NCBI GenBank assembly: GCA_002409145.1
Contig: DHUL01000023.1
Coordinates: 1-31,389 of the forward strand
Length of the DNA: 31,389 nucleotides
Reading direction: 5' to 3'
Origin: Bacteroidales bacterium UBA5235
GTDB taxonomy: Bacteria; Bacteroidota; Bacteroidia; Bacteroidales; VadinHA17
The notes beneath the pieces are model-generated. The model was not told the DNA's origin. It was given only the letters and a program-made list of their open reading frames with translations, and did not search any database. Each line of letters begins with the position of its first letter. Within the stretch, counting starts at the first letter, position 1. The translations under genes and the position numbers were made by a program. This document shows, in pieces, positions 15,845-23,852 of this stretch.

Positions 15845-18247
15845 ATGAACAAATTCACCTTTTTGCTGTTTTTTTTAGCTCCGTTGCTGAGCCTTAGCGC
15901 CCAGACAGTCACTGTTCTCAGTGCCGATGACGGCAAACCTGTTGCGGATGTAGCTGTTTACAACGAAGCCAGAACACAGTTCGGCTATACCAATTATTCG
16001 GGGAAGGTGAGTCTTTCGGAATTCGGGGAGGGACAGCCTGTCTTCTTCCAGCATTTTTCATACGAGAGGGTTTCATATACCCTTGACGAGCTTAAGGCAG
16101 CAAAATGGGTGGTGGAGCTCAAGACAAAGACCTTCGAGGTGGAGGAGTTCATCGTCTCAGCAAACCGCTGGGAGCAGAAATCGGAGGAGGTGCCCAACTA
16201 CATCAATGTGGTGGCGCTCCCTGCTGTCAGGATAATGAACCCTCAGACGGCAGCTGACCTGATCTCCATTGGCGATGTCTTCGTCCAGAAGAGCCAGCTT
16301 GGAGGAGGCAGCCCCATGATACGAGGTTTTGCTACCAACAGGGTGCTGATAAACATTGACGGAGTCAGGATGAACAATGCCATCTACCGCGAGGGTAACA
16401 TCCAGAATGTCATTTCAATTGATCCGAATATCATAGAGCGTACAGAGATCATCTTTGGGCCGGGTGCAACTATGTACGGCAGTGATGCTCTGGGCGGTGT
16501 GATGGATTTTCATACCCGTAGGGCTCTCTTCTCAACGGGAGACTCCCTGCTCGTTAAAGCAGAGGCGATGGCACGCTGGTCATCTGCTGCCGGCGAACAG
16601 ACTTATCATGCATGGATAAACACCGGTGGCAGGCGCGTTGCATTTCTATCATCAGTTACATGGTCTGAATTCGGCGACCTGGTTATGGGATCGGTATCAC
16701 ATCCTGAGTACCTCCGCAATGAGTACCAGGCGCGTATCGGCAACCGTGACAGCGTGATGATGAACAACAACCCACGGAGGCAGGTGGCTTCGGGCTACAG
16801 GCAGCTCAACACCACTAACAAGCTTCGTTTCAAGGTGGGAAAACACCTGGATATAGATCTGGCACACCATTACTCCCACCTCTCAGATGTTCCCCGCTAT
16901 GACAGACTTATACAGGTAAAAGGAGGGACCCTGAGGTACGGCAACTGGTATTACGGGCCCCAGGTATGGATGATGACCAACGCATCAATGCGCTACAACA
17001 AGCATGCGAACCTCTTCGACGAGATCCGCCTGACAGTGGCAAGGCAGGATTACCGTGAGAGCCGCCATGACAGGGCCCTCAACAAAACAGCCCTCAATGA
17101 ACAGTTCGAAAAAGTCGGGATCTGGTCGGCTAACCTCGACTTCGATAAAAAGACCGGGAAGAGTGACAACCTGGTGTACTACGGAGCAGAATATGTATGG
17201 AACAATATCCGCAGCACTGCTGACATAAAAAATATTCTTACCGGTGAGACAGAGCCTGCCGGGTCACGCTATCCCAACGGGAAAAATATTTATAACAGCT
17301 TCTCGCTGTACGGTGGTTACAAGTTTAATCTCAGCAGCAAGTTCACCGTGAGCACGGGAGCCAGGTACAATTATGTAAGTCTGAACTCGGAGATAGCTGA
17401 CAATTCATGGTACAACTTTCCATTCACCACCATCGAGTCAGGCAACGGTGCCCTCACCGGTGCAGCCGGTGCCGTCTACAGGCCTGACGGTCGTACGGAG
17501 CTGACCGTCAACCTCTCCACCGGATTCAGGGCTCCCAACCTTGACGACCTGGGCAAGGTCTTCGAGTCAGCCCCGGGCGTGCTGGTGGTACCCAACACTG
17601 ATCTCAGGCCGGAATACCTTTACAACATAGACATGGGAGTTTCAAGGGAGTTCGGCAAAATGCTCCTGGCAGAGGCTTCGGTATTCTACTCCTACCTTGA
17701 CAATGCCATGGTGCGACGCGAATTTCTCTTCAACGGAGAACCCACATTTATCTTCCAGGGCGAGGAGAGCCAGGTCTACGCCATGGTCAATGCCGGATAC
17801 GCAATAGTCTATGGCACCCAGCTGAAAGCCGAACTGCGCCCTTCATCATTCATCAGGGTCAAGTCATCACTCAGCCTCACCGCCGGACATGACGATGAGA
17901 AAGCTCCGCTAAGGCACGTTCCGCCGCTGTTCGGGGCAACACACCTGATCTATGAACGTTCGGCCCTGAAGACTGACCTCTATGCGGTCTATAACGGAAG
18001 CATAACCAATGACAGGATGGCCCCGGGTGAAAAAGATAAACCATATCTCTACGCAAAAGACGACAATGGCAACCCCTGGTCACCAGGATGGTTCACACTT
18101 AACTTCAAAACCTCCTACAACCTGAGCAACAGGCTGGAGTTGACAGCAGGGATTGAAAACCTGCTCGACCTGAGGTACAGGCCCTACTCTTCAGGCATTG
18201 CAGCACCCGGAAGGAACTTTATTATATCCGCAAGAGTCAAAATTTGA
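15845..18247 (+). CDS. TonB-dependent outer-membrane receptor, heme-receptor-like group
   Basis: An 800-residue TonB-dependent receptor that would import a ligand through a plugged 22-strand barrel. The signal peptide is residues 1-20 (NKFTFLLFFLAPLLSLSAQ). A carboxypeptidase-regulatory-like domain follows (about 21-105). The plug carries SQLGGGSPMIRGFATNRVLI, NIDGVRMNNAIYREGN, IQNVISIDPN and GPGATMYGSDALGGVMDFHT. The barrel includes STGFRAPNLDDLG and PNTDLRPEY, corresponding to the FRAP and NPNL boxes of heme/hemoglobin receptors, and ends in RNFIISARVKI with a short C-terminal barrel strand. The His usually found between those two boxes in heme receptors is absent, so the substrate is uncertain. 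No SusD partner or heme genes are adjacent. ATG 15845 is chosen because the signal peptide starts there; earlier in-frame codons add a non-signal extension. Confidence 0.9.
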   Translation: MNKFTFLLFFLAPLLSLSAQTVTVLSADDGKPVADVAVYNEARTQFGYTNYSGKVSLSEFGEGQPVFFQHFSYERVSYTLDELKAAKWVVELKTKTFEVEEFIVSANRWEQKSEEVPNYINVVALPAVRIMNPQTAADLISIGDVFVQKSQLGGGSPMIRGFATNRVLINIDGVRMNNAIYREGNIQNVISIDPNIIERTEIIFGPGATMYGSDALGGVMDFHTRRALFSTGDSLLVKAEAMARWSSAAGEQTYHAWINTGGRRVAFLSSVTWSEFGDLVMGSVSHPEYLRNEYQARIGNRDSVMMNNNPRRQVASGYRQLNTTNKLRFKVGKHLDIDLAHHYSHLSDVPRYDRLIQVKGGTLRYGNWYYGPQVWMMTNASMRYNKHANLFDEIRLTVARQDYRESRHDRALNKTALNEQFEKVGIWSANLDFDKKTGKSDNLVYYGAEYVWNNIRSTADIKNILTGETEPAGSRYPNGKNIYNSFSLYGGYKFNLSSKFTVSTGARYNYVSLNSEIADNSWYNFPFTTIESGNGALTGAAGAVYRPDGRTELTVNLSTGFRAPNLDDLGKVFESAPGVLVVPNTDLRPEYLYNIDMGVSREFGKMLLAEASVFYSYLDNAMVRREFLFNGEPTFIFQGEESQVYAMVNAGYAIVYGTQLKAELRPSSFIRVKSSLSLTAGHDDEKAPLRHVPPLFGATHLIYERSALKTDLYAVYNGSITNDRMAPGEKDKPYLYAKDDNGNPWSPGWFTLNFKTSYNLSNRLELTAGIENLLDLRYRPYSSGIAAPGRNFIISARVKI

Positions 18248-18303
18248 GATCAGGGAGCAGGCAGCAGGCATTAACCAATAGCGATACCTCCGCCCCGCCA
18301 TCC

Positions 18304-18334
18304 TTTGGATTTCCAAAATGAATGTGTATTTTTC
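18304..18334 (+). promoter_or_regulatory. Candidate promoter of the GNAT-like gene
   Basis: TTTG at 18304-18307, 19 bases, then TATTTTTC at 18327-18334 (one mismatch to TAnnTTTG). Initiation near 18341 would give a leader of about 18 bases to ATG 18359 and exclude the in-frame TTG at 18305 as start. The 111 bases after the receptor stop otherwise hold no gene. Confidence 0.45.
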
Positions 18335-18358
18335 AGGAAATTTGGTATTCAGAGGGTG

Positions 18359-19543
18359 ATGAATTGTGGTTACAGGCTTGCTGAAATCAGCAGCAAAAAA
18401 GACATCAGAGACTTTCATGATCTGCCGGCATCTATAAACAGGGGAGACAGTAACTGGATAAAACCCCTCTTTAAGGATATTGAATCGATCTTCCACCCAT
18501 CGTCTAACACGCTCTTTCGCAGCGGTGAAGCCATAAGGTGGTTGCTGCGCGACGAAACGGGAAATGCTGTTGGACGGGTGGCAGCCTTTTACAGCAAGAA
18601 AATCGCAAGCGCCCATGGAGAACAGGTCGGCGGAATGGGTTTCTTCGAGTGCATAAACAACATTGAGGCCGCAGCAATGCTGTTTGACGCCTGTCGCAAC
18701 TGGCTGGAAGAAAAGGGCATGACCATGATGGAGGGGCCGGTGAATTTCGGTGACCGTGACCGCTGGTGGGGATTGCTGGTTGACGGATTCATACCCCCGA
18801 ACTACTGCATGCCCTATAATCCACCCTACTACAGGGAGCTCTTCGAGGCTTACGGATTCAGAAACTATTTCGAACAATACACGTACCATATGCCTGTTGA
18901 CGACAGCAGGCTTGACGCTGTCATCAGGGAAAAGGCAGAAAGGGTCTTCAGCAATCCCGACTACACATTCAGGTATATGCCCCTGAAAGAGTTGCGTGAA
19001 ATATCACGCAATTTTATGATTGTATACAATAAAGGATGGGCCCGGTTCCCGGGTGTCAAGACAATAAGCGAGGGCCATGCAAAGCTTATCCTTAAAAGCA
19101 TCAGGCCGGTGCTTGACGAGAAACTGCTCTGGTTCGGCTTCTACCGCGATGAGCCCGTCTGCTTCTTTATCATGCTCCCCGAGGTCAACCAGATTGTCAG
19201 GCACCTCAACGGAAAGCTCAACCATGTGGGACGGTTGAAATTCCTCTGGTACAGGTATGTCAGGAATGAACTGACCAAGGCATTCGGCCTGATCTTCGGA
19301 ATTGTGCCGGAACATCAGCGCAAGGGGGTGGAGGGAGCCCTGATAATGTCATTCGCCAGGCTGGCCATGTCTGACAGGTTCCCGTACAAAGAGCTGGAAT
19401 TTAACTGGATAGGCGACTTCAACCCCTCAATGATGCATCTTCTTGACCAGATAGGGGCAAAAATAATCAAGACACACATCACATTCCGGTACCTGTTTGA
19501 CAGGGATGCACCCTTCGAGAGGGCACCGGTGGTCAATGTGTGA
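18359..19543 (+). CDS. GNAT-fold-like protein (YghO-type), function unknown
   Basis: A 394-residue soluble protein. Its layout looks like an N-acyltransferase (GNAT) fold: WIKPLFKDIESIF near the N-terminus, MEGPVNFGDRDRWWGLLVDG (about 123-142) and PPNYCMPYNPPYY in the middle, and near residues 314-329 GIVPEHQRKGVEGALI, which resembles the acetyl-CoA pyrophosphate-binding motif (Q/RxxGxG/A) in degenerate form. Bacteroidota proteins of this kind are often annotated as YghO-like or GNAT family; I do not know a proven substrate. ATG 18359 is favoured by a promoter match just upstream. The gene runs convergently into trpS and shares 11 bases with its 3' end. The TonB-dependent receptor upstream ends 111 bases before, so it is probably a separate transcript. 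Confidence 0.7.
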   Translation: MNCGYRLAEISSKKDIRDFHDLPASINRGDSNWIKPLFKDIESIFHPSSNTLFRSGEAIRWLLRDETGNAVGRVAAFYSKKIASAHGEQVGGMGFFECINNIEAAAMLFDACRNWLEEKGMTMMEGPVNFGDRDRWWGLLVDGFIPPNYCMPYNPPYYRELFEAYGFRNYFEQYTYHMPVDDSRLDAVIREKAERVFSNPDYTFRYMPLKELREISRNFMIVYNKGWARFPGVKTISEGHAKLILKSIRPVLDEKLLWFGFYRDEPVCFFIMLPEVNQIVRHLNGKLNHVGRLKFLWYRYVRNELTKAFGLIFGIVPEHQRKGVEGALIMSFARLAMSDRFPYKELEFNWIGDFNPSMMHLLDQIGAKIIKTHITFRYLFDRDAPFERAPVVNV

Positions 19544-20528
19544 ATGGCTTGTAGCCAATGATCTCCCTGACCTCGCGGATGGTTTTTGAGGCGCTGGCTC
19601 TTGCCTTCTCCGCACCCGTTGCCACAACCTTCCCGAGATAGTCGGGATCATTGAGTATCTCGTTGATGCGTATCCTGATGGGATCCGTGACCCTGATGAT
19701 ATCCTCGGCAAGCTGCTTCTTCAGGTCACCATACCTTATCCGGCATGCGGCATGCTGCTCACGGAAATACTGAAGTGCGGAGGGATCGGATACCACCTCC
19801 ATTATTGTAAAGAGGTTCTTTACCGGCTCTGACGGTTCGGCACCAGGTTTCTCCGGCCCTGTATCTGTAACGGCTTTCATTACCTTTTTGCGGATCTCGG
19901 CAGGCGTGTCAGCAAGGAAGATGCCATTGCCCTCGCTCTTGCCCATCTTACCCGTGCCGTCAAGTCCGGGGATCTTTATAAGTTGTTTGCCGAAGTTATA
20001 GGCATCGGGCTCCGGGAAATATTCCACCCCGTACATTGTGTTAAAGCGTCGCGCAAACCTGCGGGTCATCTCCAGGTGCTGCTCCTGGTCCTTTCCCACC
20101 GGTACCTTATGCGCCCTGTGGATGATAATATCGGCAGCCATCAGCACCGGGTAGGTCAGCAGCCCGGCATTGATGTTGTCAGGATGCTTGCGGATCTTCT
20201 CTTTGAAGGAAGCAGTACGCTCAAGCTCGCCAACATAAGAAATCATGTTCAGCAGGAGATAAAGCTCGGTCACCTCAGGCACATCGCTCTGCACATAGAC
20301 CACCGCCTTCTCCGGGTCAATTCCCGCTGCAAGGTATTCGGCAAGTACCTGCCTGATGTTGCTATGAATGTCATCAGGATGCGGATGTGTTGTAAGTGAA
20401 TGATAATCTGCCACAAAGAAAAAACAGTTATTCTCATCCTGCATCCTGAGGAAATTCTTCAGAGCACCAAAATAGTTACCCAGGTGAAGATTGCCCGTCG
20501 ACCGTATCCCGCTTACTACCGTATCCAT
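19533..20528 (-). CDS. trpS: Tryptophanyl-tRNA synthetase
   Basis: A 331-residue class I aminoacyl-tRNA synthetase charging tRNA-Trp. The HIGH-type signature is GNLHLGNYFGALKNF, with HLGN at residues 15-18. The KMSKS loop is present as KMGKS within GLDGTGKMGKSEGN (about residue 194), a one-residue variant. Other family blocks are DYHSLTTHP, YVQSDVPEVTELYLLLNM, LTYPVLMAADI and VPVGKDQEQHLEMTR. The length is normal for bacterial TrpRS. It is transcribed divergently from rbfA, and a TATTTTTG -7 element lies 20 bases upstream of its ATG. Its last 11 bases overlap the end of the convergent GNAT-like gene. Confidence 0.97.
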   Translation of the reverse strand: MDTVVSGIRSTGNLHLGNYFGALKNFLRMQDENNCFFFVADYHSLTTHPHPDDIHSNIRQVLAEYLAAGIDPEKAVVYVQSDVPEVTELYLLLNMISYVGELERTASFKEKIRKHPDNINAGLLTYPVLMAADIIIHRAHKVPVGKDQEQHLEMTRRFARRFNTMYGVEYFPEPDAYNFGKQLIKIPGLDGTGKMGKSEGNGIFLADTPAEIRKKVMKAVTDTGPEKPGAEPSEPVKNLFTIMEVVSDPSALQYFREQHAACRIRYGDLKKQLAEDIIRVTDPIRIRINEILNDPDYLGKVVATGAEKARASASKTIREVREIIGYKPFTH

Positions 20529-20548
20529 TAATAAAATATTAGCAGCTG

Positions 20549-20556
20549 CAAAAATA
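20549..20556 (-). promoter_or_regulatory. -7 element of trpS
   Basis: TATTTTTG followed by CAGC on the minus strand, 20 bases before the ATG at 20528. The same twelve bases occur in the rbfA promoter on the other strand of this divergent region, about 100 bases away. Confidence 0.55.
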
Positions 20557-20566
20557 GTTATTCTGA

Positions 20567-20600
20567 GTGACTAATGTGATTAAAGTGTGCTAAAGTGATC
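20567..20600. repeat. Degenerate tandem repeat, period 9-10
   Basis: Successive units read GTGACTAAT, GTGATTAAA, GTGTGCTAAA and GTGATC. They lie in the gap between the divergent trpS and rbfA genes, directly before the 14-base tandem repeat. No coding potential or protein-binding role is evident. Confidence 0.4.
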
Positions 20601-20609
20601 CGGCACTGC

Positions 20610-20640
20610 AACCGATAACCGACAACCGATAACCGACAAC
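20610..20640. repeat. Tandem repeat of AACCGATAACCGAC, 2.2 copies
   Basis: Two exact 14-base copies (20610-20623 and 20624-20637) plus AAC. Each copy is itself two near-identical heptamers, AACCGAT and AACCGAC, which alternate. The repeat occupies the place where a -33 box of rbfA would be expected. Low-complexity repeats of this kind may be variable between strains. Confidence 0.8.
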
Positions 20641-20655
20641 TCCCAACTAATTTCG

Positions 20656-20663
20656 TATTTTTG
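20656..20663 (+). promoter_or_regulatory. -7 element of the rbfA operon
   Basis: TATTTTTG followed by CAGC, 18 bases before ATG 20682. It is an exact TAnnTTTG match and nearly a mirror copy of the trpS element. A transcript from here could cover rbfA through the amidohydrolase gene, because no internal gap exceeds 5 bases. Confidence 0.55.
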
Positions 20664-20681
20664 CAGCGTAATTCATCCACA

Positions 20682-21020
20682 ATGGAATCGACACGGCAGA
20701 AGAAAGTCGCACGGCTCGTGCAAAAGGAGCTTGCGGAGATCATCATGCATCACGGGGCCGGGCTGGCGCCCGGTAAAATGATCTCGGTGACCACGGTACG
20801 CGTCAGTCCTGACCTGTCACTGGCAAAGACATGGATCAGCGTTTTTCCCTCAGAAGGATCTGCCGCTACCCTTGAAGTACTGCGTGCCAGTGTACCAAGA
20901 CTGAGGTATGAACTGGGACTGAAGGTGCGCAACCAGCTGCGTATCGTTCCAGAGATAGCCTTCTTCATTGATGACAGCAACGATTATATAGACAATATTT
21001 CCAAACTGCTCAAGGAATAA
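20682..21020 (+). CDS. rbfA: Ribosome-binding factor A
   Basis: A 112-residue RbfA, a KH-type RNA-binding protein that helps mature the 5' end of 16S rRNA in the small ribosomal subunit. Motifs are RQKKVARLVQKELAEII at the start, MISVTTVRVSPDLSLAKTWISV in the middle and RYELGLKVRNQLRIVPEIAF with FIDDS near the end, all typical. ATG 20682 is chosen because it follows a -7 promoter element by 18 bases and gives the usual N-terminus; an in-frame ATG-less extension from 20661 would lie inside that promoter. It opens a compact plus-strand operon; the methyltransferase starts 5 bases after its stop. Confidence 0.95.
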   Translation: MESTRQKKVARLVQKELAEIIMHHGAGLAPGKMISVTTVRVSPDLSLAKTWISVFPSEGSAATLEVLRASVPRLRYELGLKVRNQLRIVPEIAFFIDDSNDYIDNISKLLKE

Positions 21021-21025
21021 GCCCG

Positions 21026-21841
21026 ATGCACTATGACCCGATCAAGGAGCTCCTGGGGAAGGTGTTTAACCGCCGACCTTTTCTGCGGAGGCTCTTCTAC
21101 CGTCTGCTGAACATCCTGCTCCTCCGTTCATGGCATGTCAGGCGTGCTCTCAGGAGACTGGGACCTGCGCTGCCGCGCGAAGCAAAGGTTCTTGATGCCG
21201 GCATGGGCTTCGGCCAGTACTCATGGTGGATGGCCACACATTTCCCCTCATGGCAGATCACCGCTGCTGATATTAAGAGCGGACAGGTGGCTGACTGCAA
21301 TGAATTCTTCCGCCGGACAAACCTTTCAGGCAGGGTGCATGCCGTTGAGGCTGACCTTGTTACCTGGAACAGCGGGGAGATCTTTGATCTCATCCTGTGT
21401 GTTGACGTAATGGAACATATTGCAGGCGACCGTACAGTGTTCGCCAATTTCCTGAAGATGACTGCTGAGGGCGGTTACCTTGTCATCTCAACCCCCTCGG
21501 ACCAGGGTGGTTCGGATGTCCACTCTGACAGTGACACGTCATTCATCGGTGAACATGTGCGCGACGGCTACGGCAGTGAGGAGATAACGGAGAAGCTTCG
21601 GACCGCAGGATACGGCGAGGTCAGTGTGTCATACACCTACGGCACCCCGGGCAGCATGGCATGGCGCCTTTCCATGAAATATCCGGTTATCATGCTTTCA
21701 GGATCAAAACTCTTCTTTATTCTCCTGCCTTTCTACTATCTTGCCATTATGCCGTTGGTGCTGGTGCTGAACTGCGCTGACCTGAACAGGAAGCACAGGA
21801 AGGGAACCGGATTGCTGGTAATTGCCCGCAGGAGCAGATGA
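21026..21841 (+). CDS. SAM-dependent methyltransferase with a C-terminal membrane segment
   Basis: A 271-residue class I methyltransferase. S-adenosylmethionine-binding motif I is VLDAGMGFGQYSWWM (about residues 55-69), the acidic motif is ITAADIK, and the motif before the catalytic region is LILCVDVMEHI, as in UbiG/Coq5-like enzymes. The N-terminus is basic and hydrophobic (RRPFLRRLFYRLLNILLLRSW), and residues about 218-250 form a long hydrophobic stretch (SKLFFILLPFYYLAIMPLVLVL). The protein is therefore probably membrane-bound and may act on a lipid or a membrane-associated substrate. It starts 5 bases after rbfA and overlaps the permease gene by 4 bases (ATGA). The substrate cannot be told from the sequence. 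Confidence 0.85.
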   Translation: MHYDPIKELLGKVFNRRPFLRRLFYRLLNILLLRSWHVRRALRRLGPALPREAKVLDAGMGFGQYSWWMATHFPSWQITAADIKSGQVADCNEFFRRTNLSGRVHAVEADLVTWNSGEIFDLILCVDVMEHIAGDRTVFANFLKMTAEGGYLVISTPSDQGGSDVHSDSDTSFIGEHVRDGYGSEEITEKLRTAGYGEVSVSYTYGTPGSMAWRLSMKYPVIMLSGSKLFFILLPFYYLAIMPLVLVLNCADLNRKHRKGTGLLVIARRSR

Positions 21842-23073
21842 AGCTGTCACTCTACATAGCAAAAAGATACCTCTTCGCGAAGAAATCGCGGAACGCCATC
21901 AACGTGATCTCCGCCATCTCAGTGGCAGGTGTGACCGTGGGTACAATGGCACTGATAACCATCCTCTCGGTCTTCAACGGCCTGGAGGATATGGTCAGAA
22001 GCATCTTCAGCACCTCTGACCCCGAAATAAAAATCACCCCTGTTACCGGGAAGGTGTTCACCCCCGACAGTCTCATGCTGCAGCGGCTGGCTTCTGCTGA
22101 AGGAGTTGACGTTTTTGCGATGACCCTCGAGGAAAACGCTCTCCTCCGCTATGACGAGCAGCAGTATATAGCCACAGTGAAGGGAGTGTCACTCAACTAT
22201 GCCGCTGTCACTGATCTCGATACCGCCATGTGGGATGGCAATTTCATCCTCCAGGGCGAAAACGGGAATCCATATGCGGTAGCCGGACTGGGGGTGGCGA
22301 ACTACCTGGGAATGCGGCTGAACTTTGTCTCACCGCTGGCAATCTATATTCCTGACCGGAAGGCAAAGATCCGGGGAACGCCTGACAATGAATTCACAAG
22401 GAAATATATATTCCTCTCGGGAATTTTTGCCGTTGAACAGGAGTTCGATTCAAAGTATGTATTCCTGCCTCTTGACTTTGCCAGGCAACTGCTTGACTAC
22501 ACTGACGAGGTAAGCTCTATAGAGGTCAGGTTGAAATCCGGGGCAGACGAGAAAAAGACGCAGAAAGCCATCAGGGATGTGATGGGTGACCGGTTCCTGG
22601 TGCAAAACCGATATGAACAGCAGGAGATTTTCTACAAGGTGATGAAGGCCGAGAGGCTGGCAATCTTCGTTATCCTCTCTTTCATCCTGATAATTGCTTC
22701 ATTCAATATCATCGGTTCACTGACAATGCTGATAATTGAAAAAGAGAGGGACATCAGCATCCTGAAAAGCCTGGGTGCAGACAACCGACTGATCAAAAGA
22801 ATATTCATATATGAGGGATGGATGATCTCGTTTATCGGAACCATCCTGGGCCTCCTGATGGGATTCATCCTCTGCTTCGCACAGCAGCAATTCGGCATTG
22901 TCAAGCTGGCGGGTGAGTCACTGCTCATAGATGCCTATCCCGTCAGGATGCGCCTGGCTGACTTCTTCGTGGTGGCTGCAACAGTGCTTGCCATAGGCTA
23001 CGCTGCCGCATGGTACCCGGTACACTATCTCTCGCGCAGGCAACTTAAAGACAAGGAAAAAGTGACCAGATGA
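21838..23073 (+). CDS. lolE: LolC/LolE-type ABC transporter permease (FtsX family)
   Basis: A 411-residue permease of the lipoprotein-releasing type. A helix near residues 22-46 (INVISAISVAGVTVGTMALIT) is preceded by YIAKRYLFAKKSRNAIN, the usual LolC/E start. A large periplasmic domain follows (about 47-270). The C-terminal FtsX domain has helices with FVILSFILIIASFNIIGSL, WMISFIGTILGLLMGFILCF and FFVVAATVLAIGYAAAWYP. The block EKERDISILKSLGADNRLIKRIFIYEG is the conserved coupling region that contacts the ATPase. LolCDE moves outer-membrane lipoproteins off the inner membrane. A single LolC/E-like permease, possibly a homodimer, is common in this phylum. No LolD ATPase gene is adjacent. It overlaps both neighbours by 4 bases. 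Confidence 0.85.
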   Translation: MKLSLYIAKRYLFAKKSRNAINVISAISVAGVTVGTMALITILSVFNGLEDMVRSIFSTSDPEIKITPVTGKVFTPDSLMLQRLASAEGVDVFAMTLEENALLRYDEQQYIATVKGVSLNYAAVTDLDTAMWDGNFILQGENGNPYAVAGLGVANYLGMRLNFVSPLAIYIPDRKAKIRGTPDNEFTRKYIFLSGIFAVEQEFDSKYVFLPLDFARQLLDYTDEVSSIEVRLKSGADEKKTQKAIRDVMGDRFLVQNRYEQQEIFYKVMKAERLAIFVILSFILIIASFNIIGSLTMLIIEKERDISILKSLGADNRLIKRIFIYEGWMISFIGTILGLLMGFILCFAQQQFGIVKLAGESLLIDAYPVRMRLADFFVVAATVLAIGYAAAWYPVHYLSRRQLKDKEKVTR

Positions 23074-23852
23074 GAACGGGATACAAAATATTCGTTGTGA
23101 CTGTCATGCTGATGATTATGTCATGCGGAAGCTCTGAAAATGAAAAACCCTCGCGAAAAATGCGCATCCCGGAAGATAAGCTTGTGGAGATACTTACTGA
23201 CACCTATCTCACGGCAGGGATGATGGATCTCATTTCAATGAGGGAGACCTGGGCCCGGCGTGACTCCATTCTGAACTATATCGATGTCATCGGGAGCCAC
23301 GGCTACACCTACGAGCAGTTTGACGCCACGATGAAGTACTATTTCTCAGGCAAACCCAGAAAGCTGTCCAGGATATATGACAGGGTAACCGGGAATCTGC
23401 TTGAACTGGAAACGGAGGTGATGACCGAACAGAATGCGATAAAACCTTCTGAAAAAAACCTCTGGCCCGGCAAACCCGATTACCGTCTGCCGGAAGACTT
23501 CACCCGTGACCCGGTCTGGTTTGATATCCCGGTTGAAAAGCCCGGGGAATATATCCTTAAAGCTGACATTCTGGTCTTTGATGACGATAAGAGTCTTAAT
23601 CCGAGGGTTACTGCCTATTTCAGTTACTCTGACAGCATTGGGGAGGAGAAGCGCGACTACTGGCAGGAAATCTTTCTGAGTAAGGACGGGCTGCTTCGCA
23701 ACGTTCAGATAAGTCACAGCCTTGACAGCATCCCCGGTGCGCGGCTGCGCGGCTGGCTCCTGAACCATGACAACCAGCCGGGGAAGTGGGAAAAACATGC
23801 CCGAATAACAAACATCAGAATAGTGCACGCTGACGACTTACCGGTGCAGTGA
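23070..23852 (+). CDS. DUF4296-like lipoprotein
   Basis: A 260-residue predicted lipoprotein: the signal sequence ends in MIMSC, with the lipidated Cys at residue 19, followed by GSSENEK. Residues about 32-110 (IPEDKLVEILTDTYLTAGMM, then SMRETWARRDSILNYIDVIGSHGYTYEQFDATMKYY split by a few residues) match the DUF4296 pattern, a Bacteroidota-specific family of unknown function. The region after it (about 140-258) appears beta-rich and is longer than the basic family. The gene overlaps the permease gene by 4 bases upstream (ATGA) and the amidohydrolase gene by 4 bases downstream (GTGA). Its place after a lipoprotein-release permease makes a role in lipoprotein handling conceivable, but this is guilt by association only. 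Confidence 0.75.
   Translation: MRTGYKIFVVTVMLMIMSCGSSENEKPSRKMRIPEDKLVEILTDTYLTAGMMDLISMRETWARRDSILNYIDVIGSHGYTYEQFDATMKYYFSGKPRKLSRIYDRVTGNLLELETEVMTEQNAIKPSEKNLWPGKPDYRLPEDFTRDPVWFDIPVEKPGEYILKADILVFDDDKSLNPRVTAYFSYSDSIGEEKRDYWQEIFLSKDGLLRNVQISHSLDSIPGARLRGWLLNHDNQPGKWEKHARITNIRIVHADDLPVQ

Noticed and set aside
18191..18889. Minus-strand open frame of 232 codons across the receptor/GNAT-like junction
   Set aside because: It overlaps the receptor 3' end, a promoter match and the GNAT-like gene; its residues show no domain or signal, and the plus-strand frames explain the region.
19940..19956. KMGKS instead of KMSKS in trpS as a sign of an inactive enzyme
   Set aside because: The loop keeps both Lys residues, all other motifs are intact, and I recall the same variant in related TrpRS proteins.
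23346..23828. Minus-strand open frame of 160 codons inside the DUF4296-like gene
   Set aside because: It is fully antisense to a lipoprotein gene with a lipobox and overlap coupling on both sides, and has no family resemblance.
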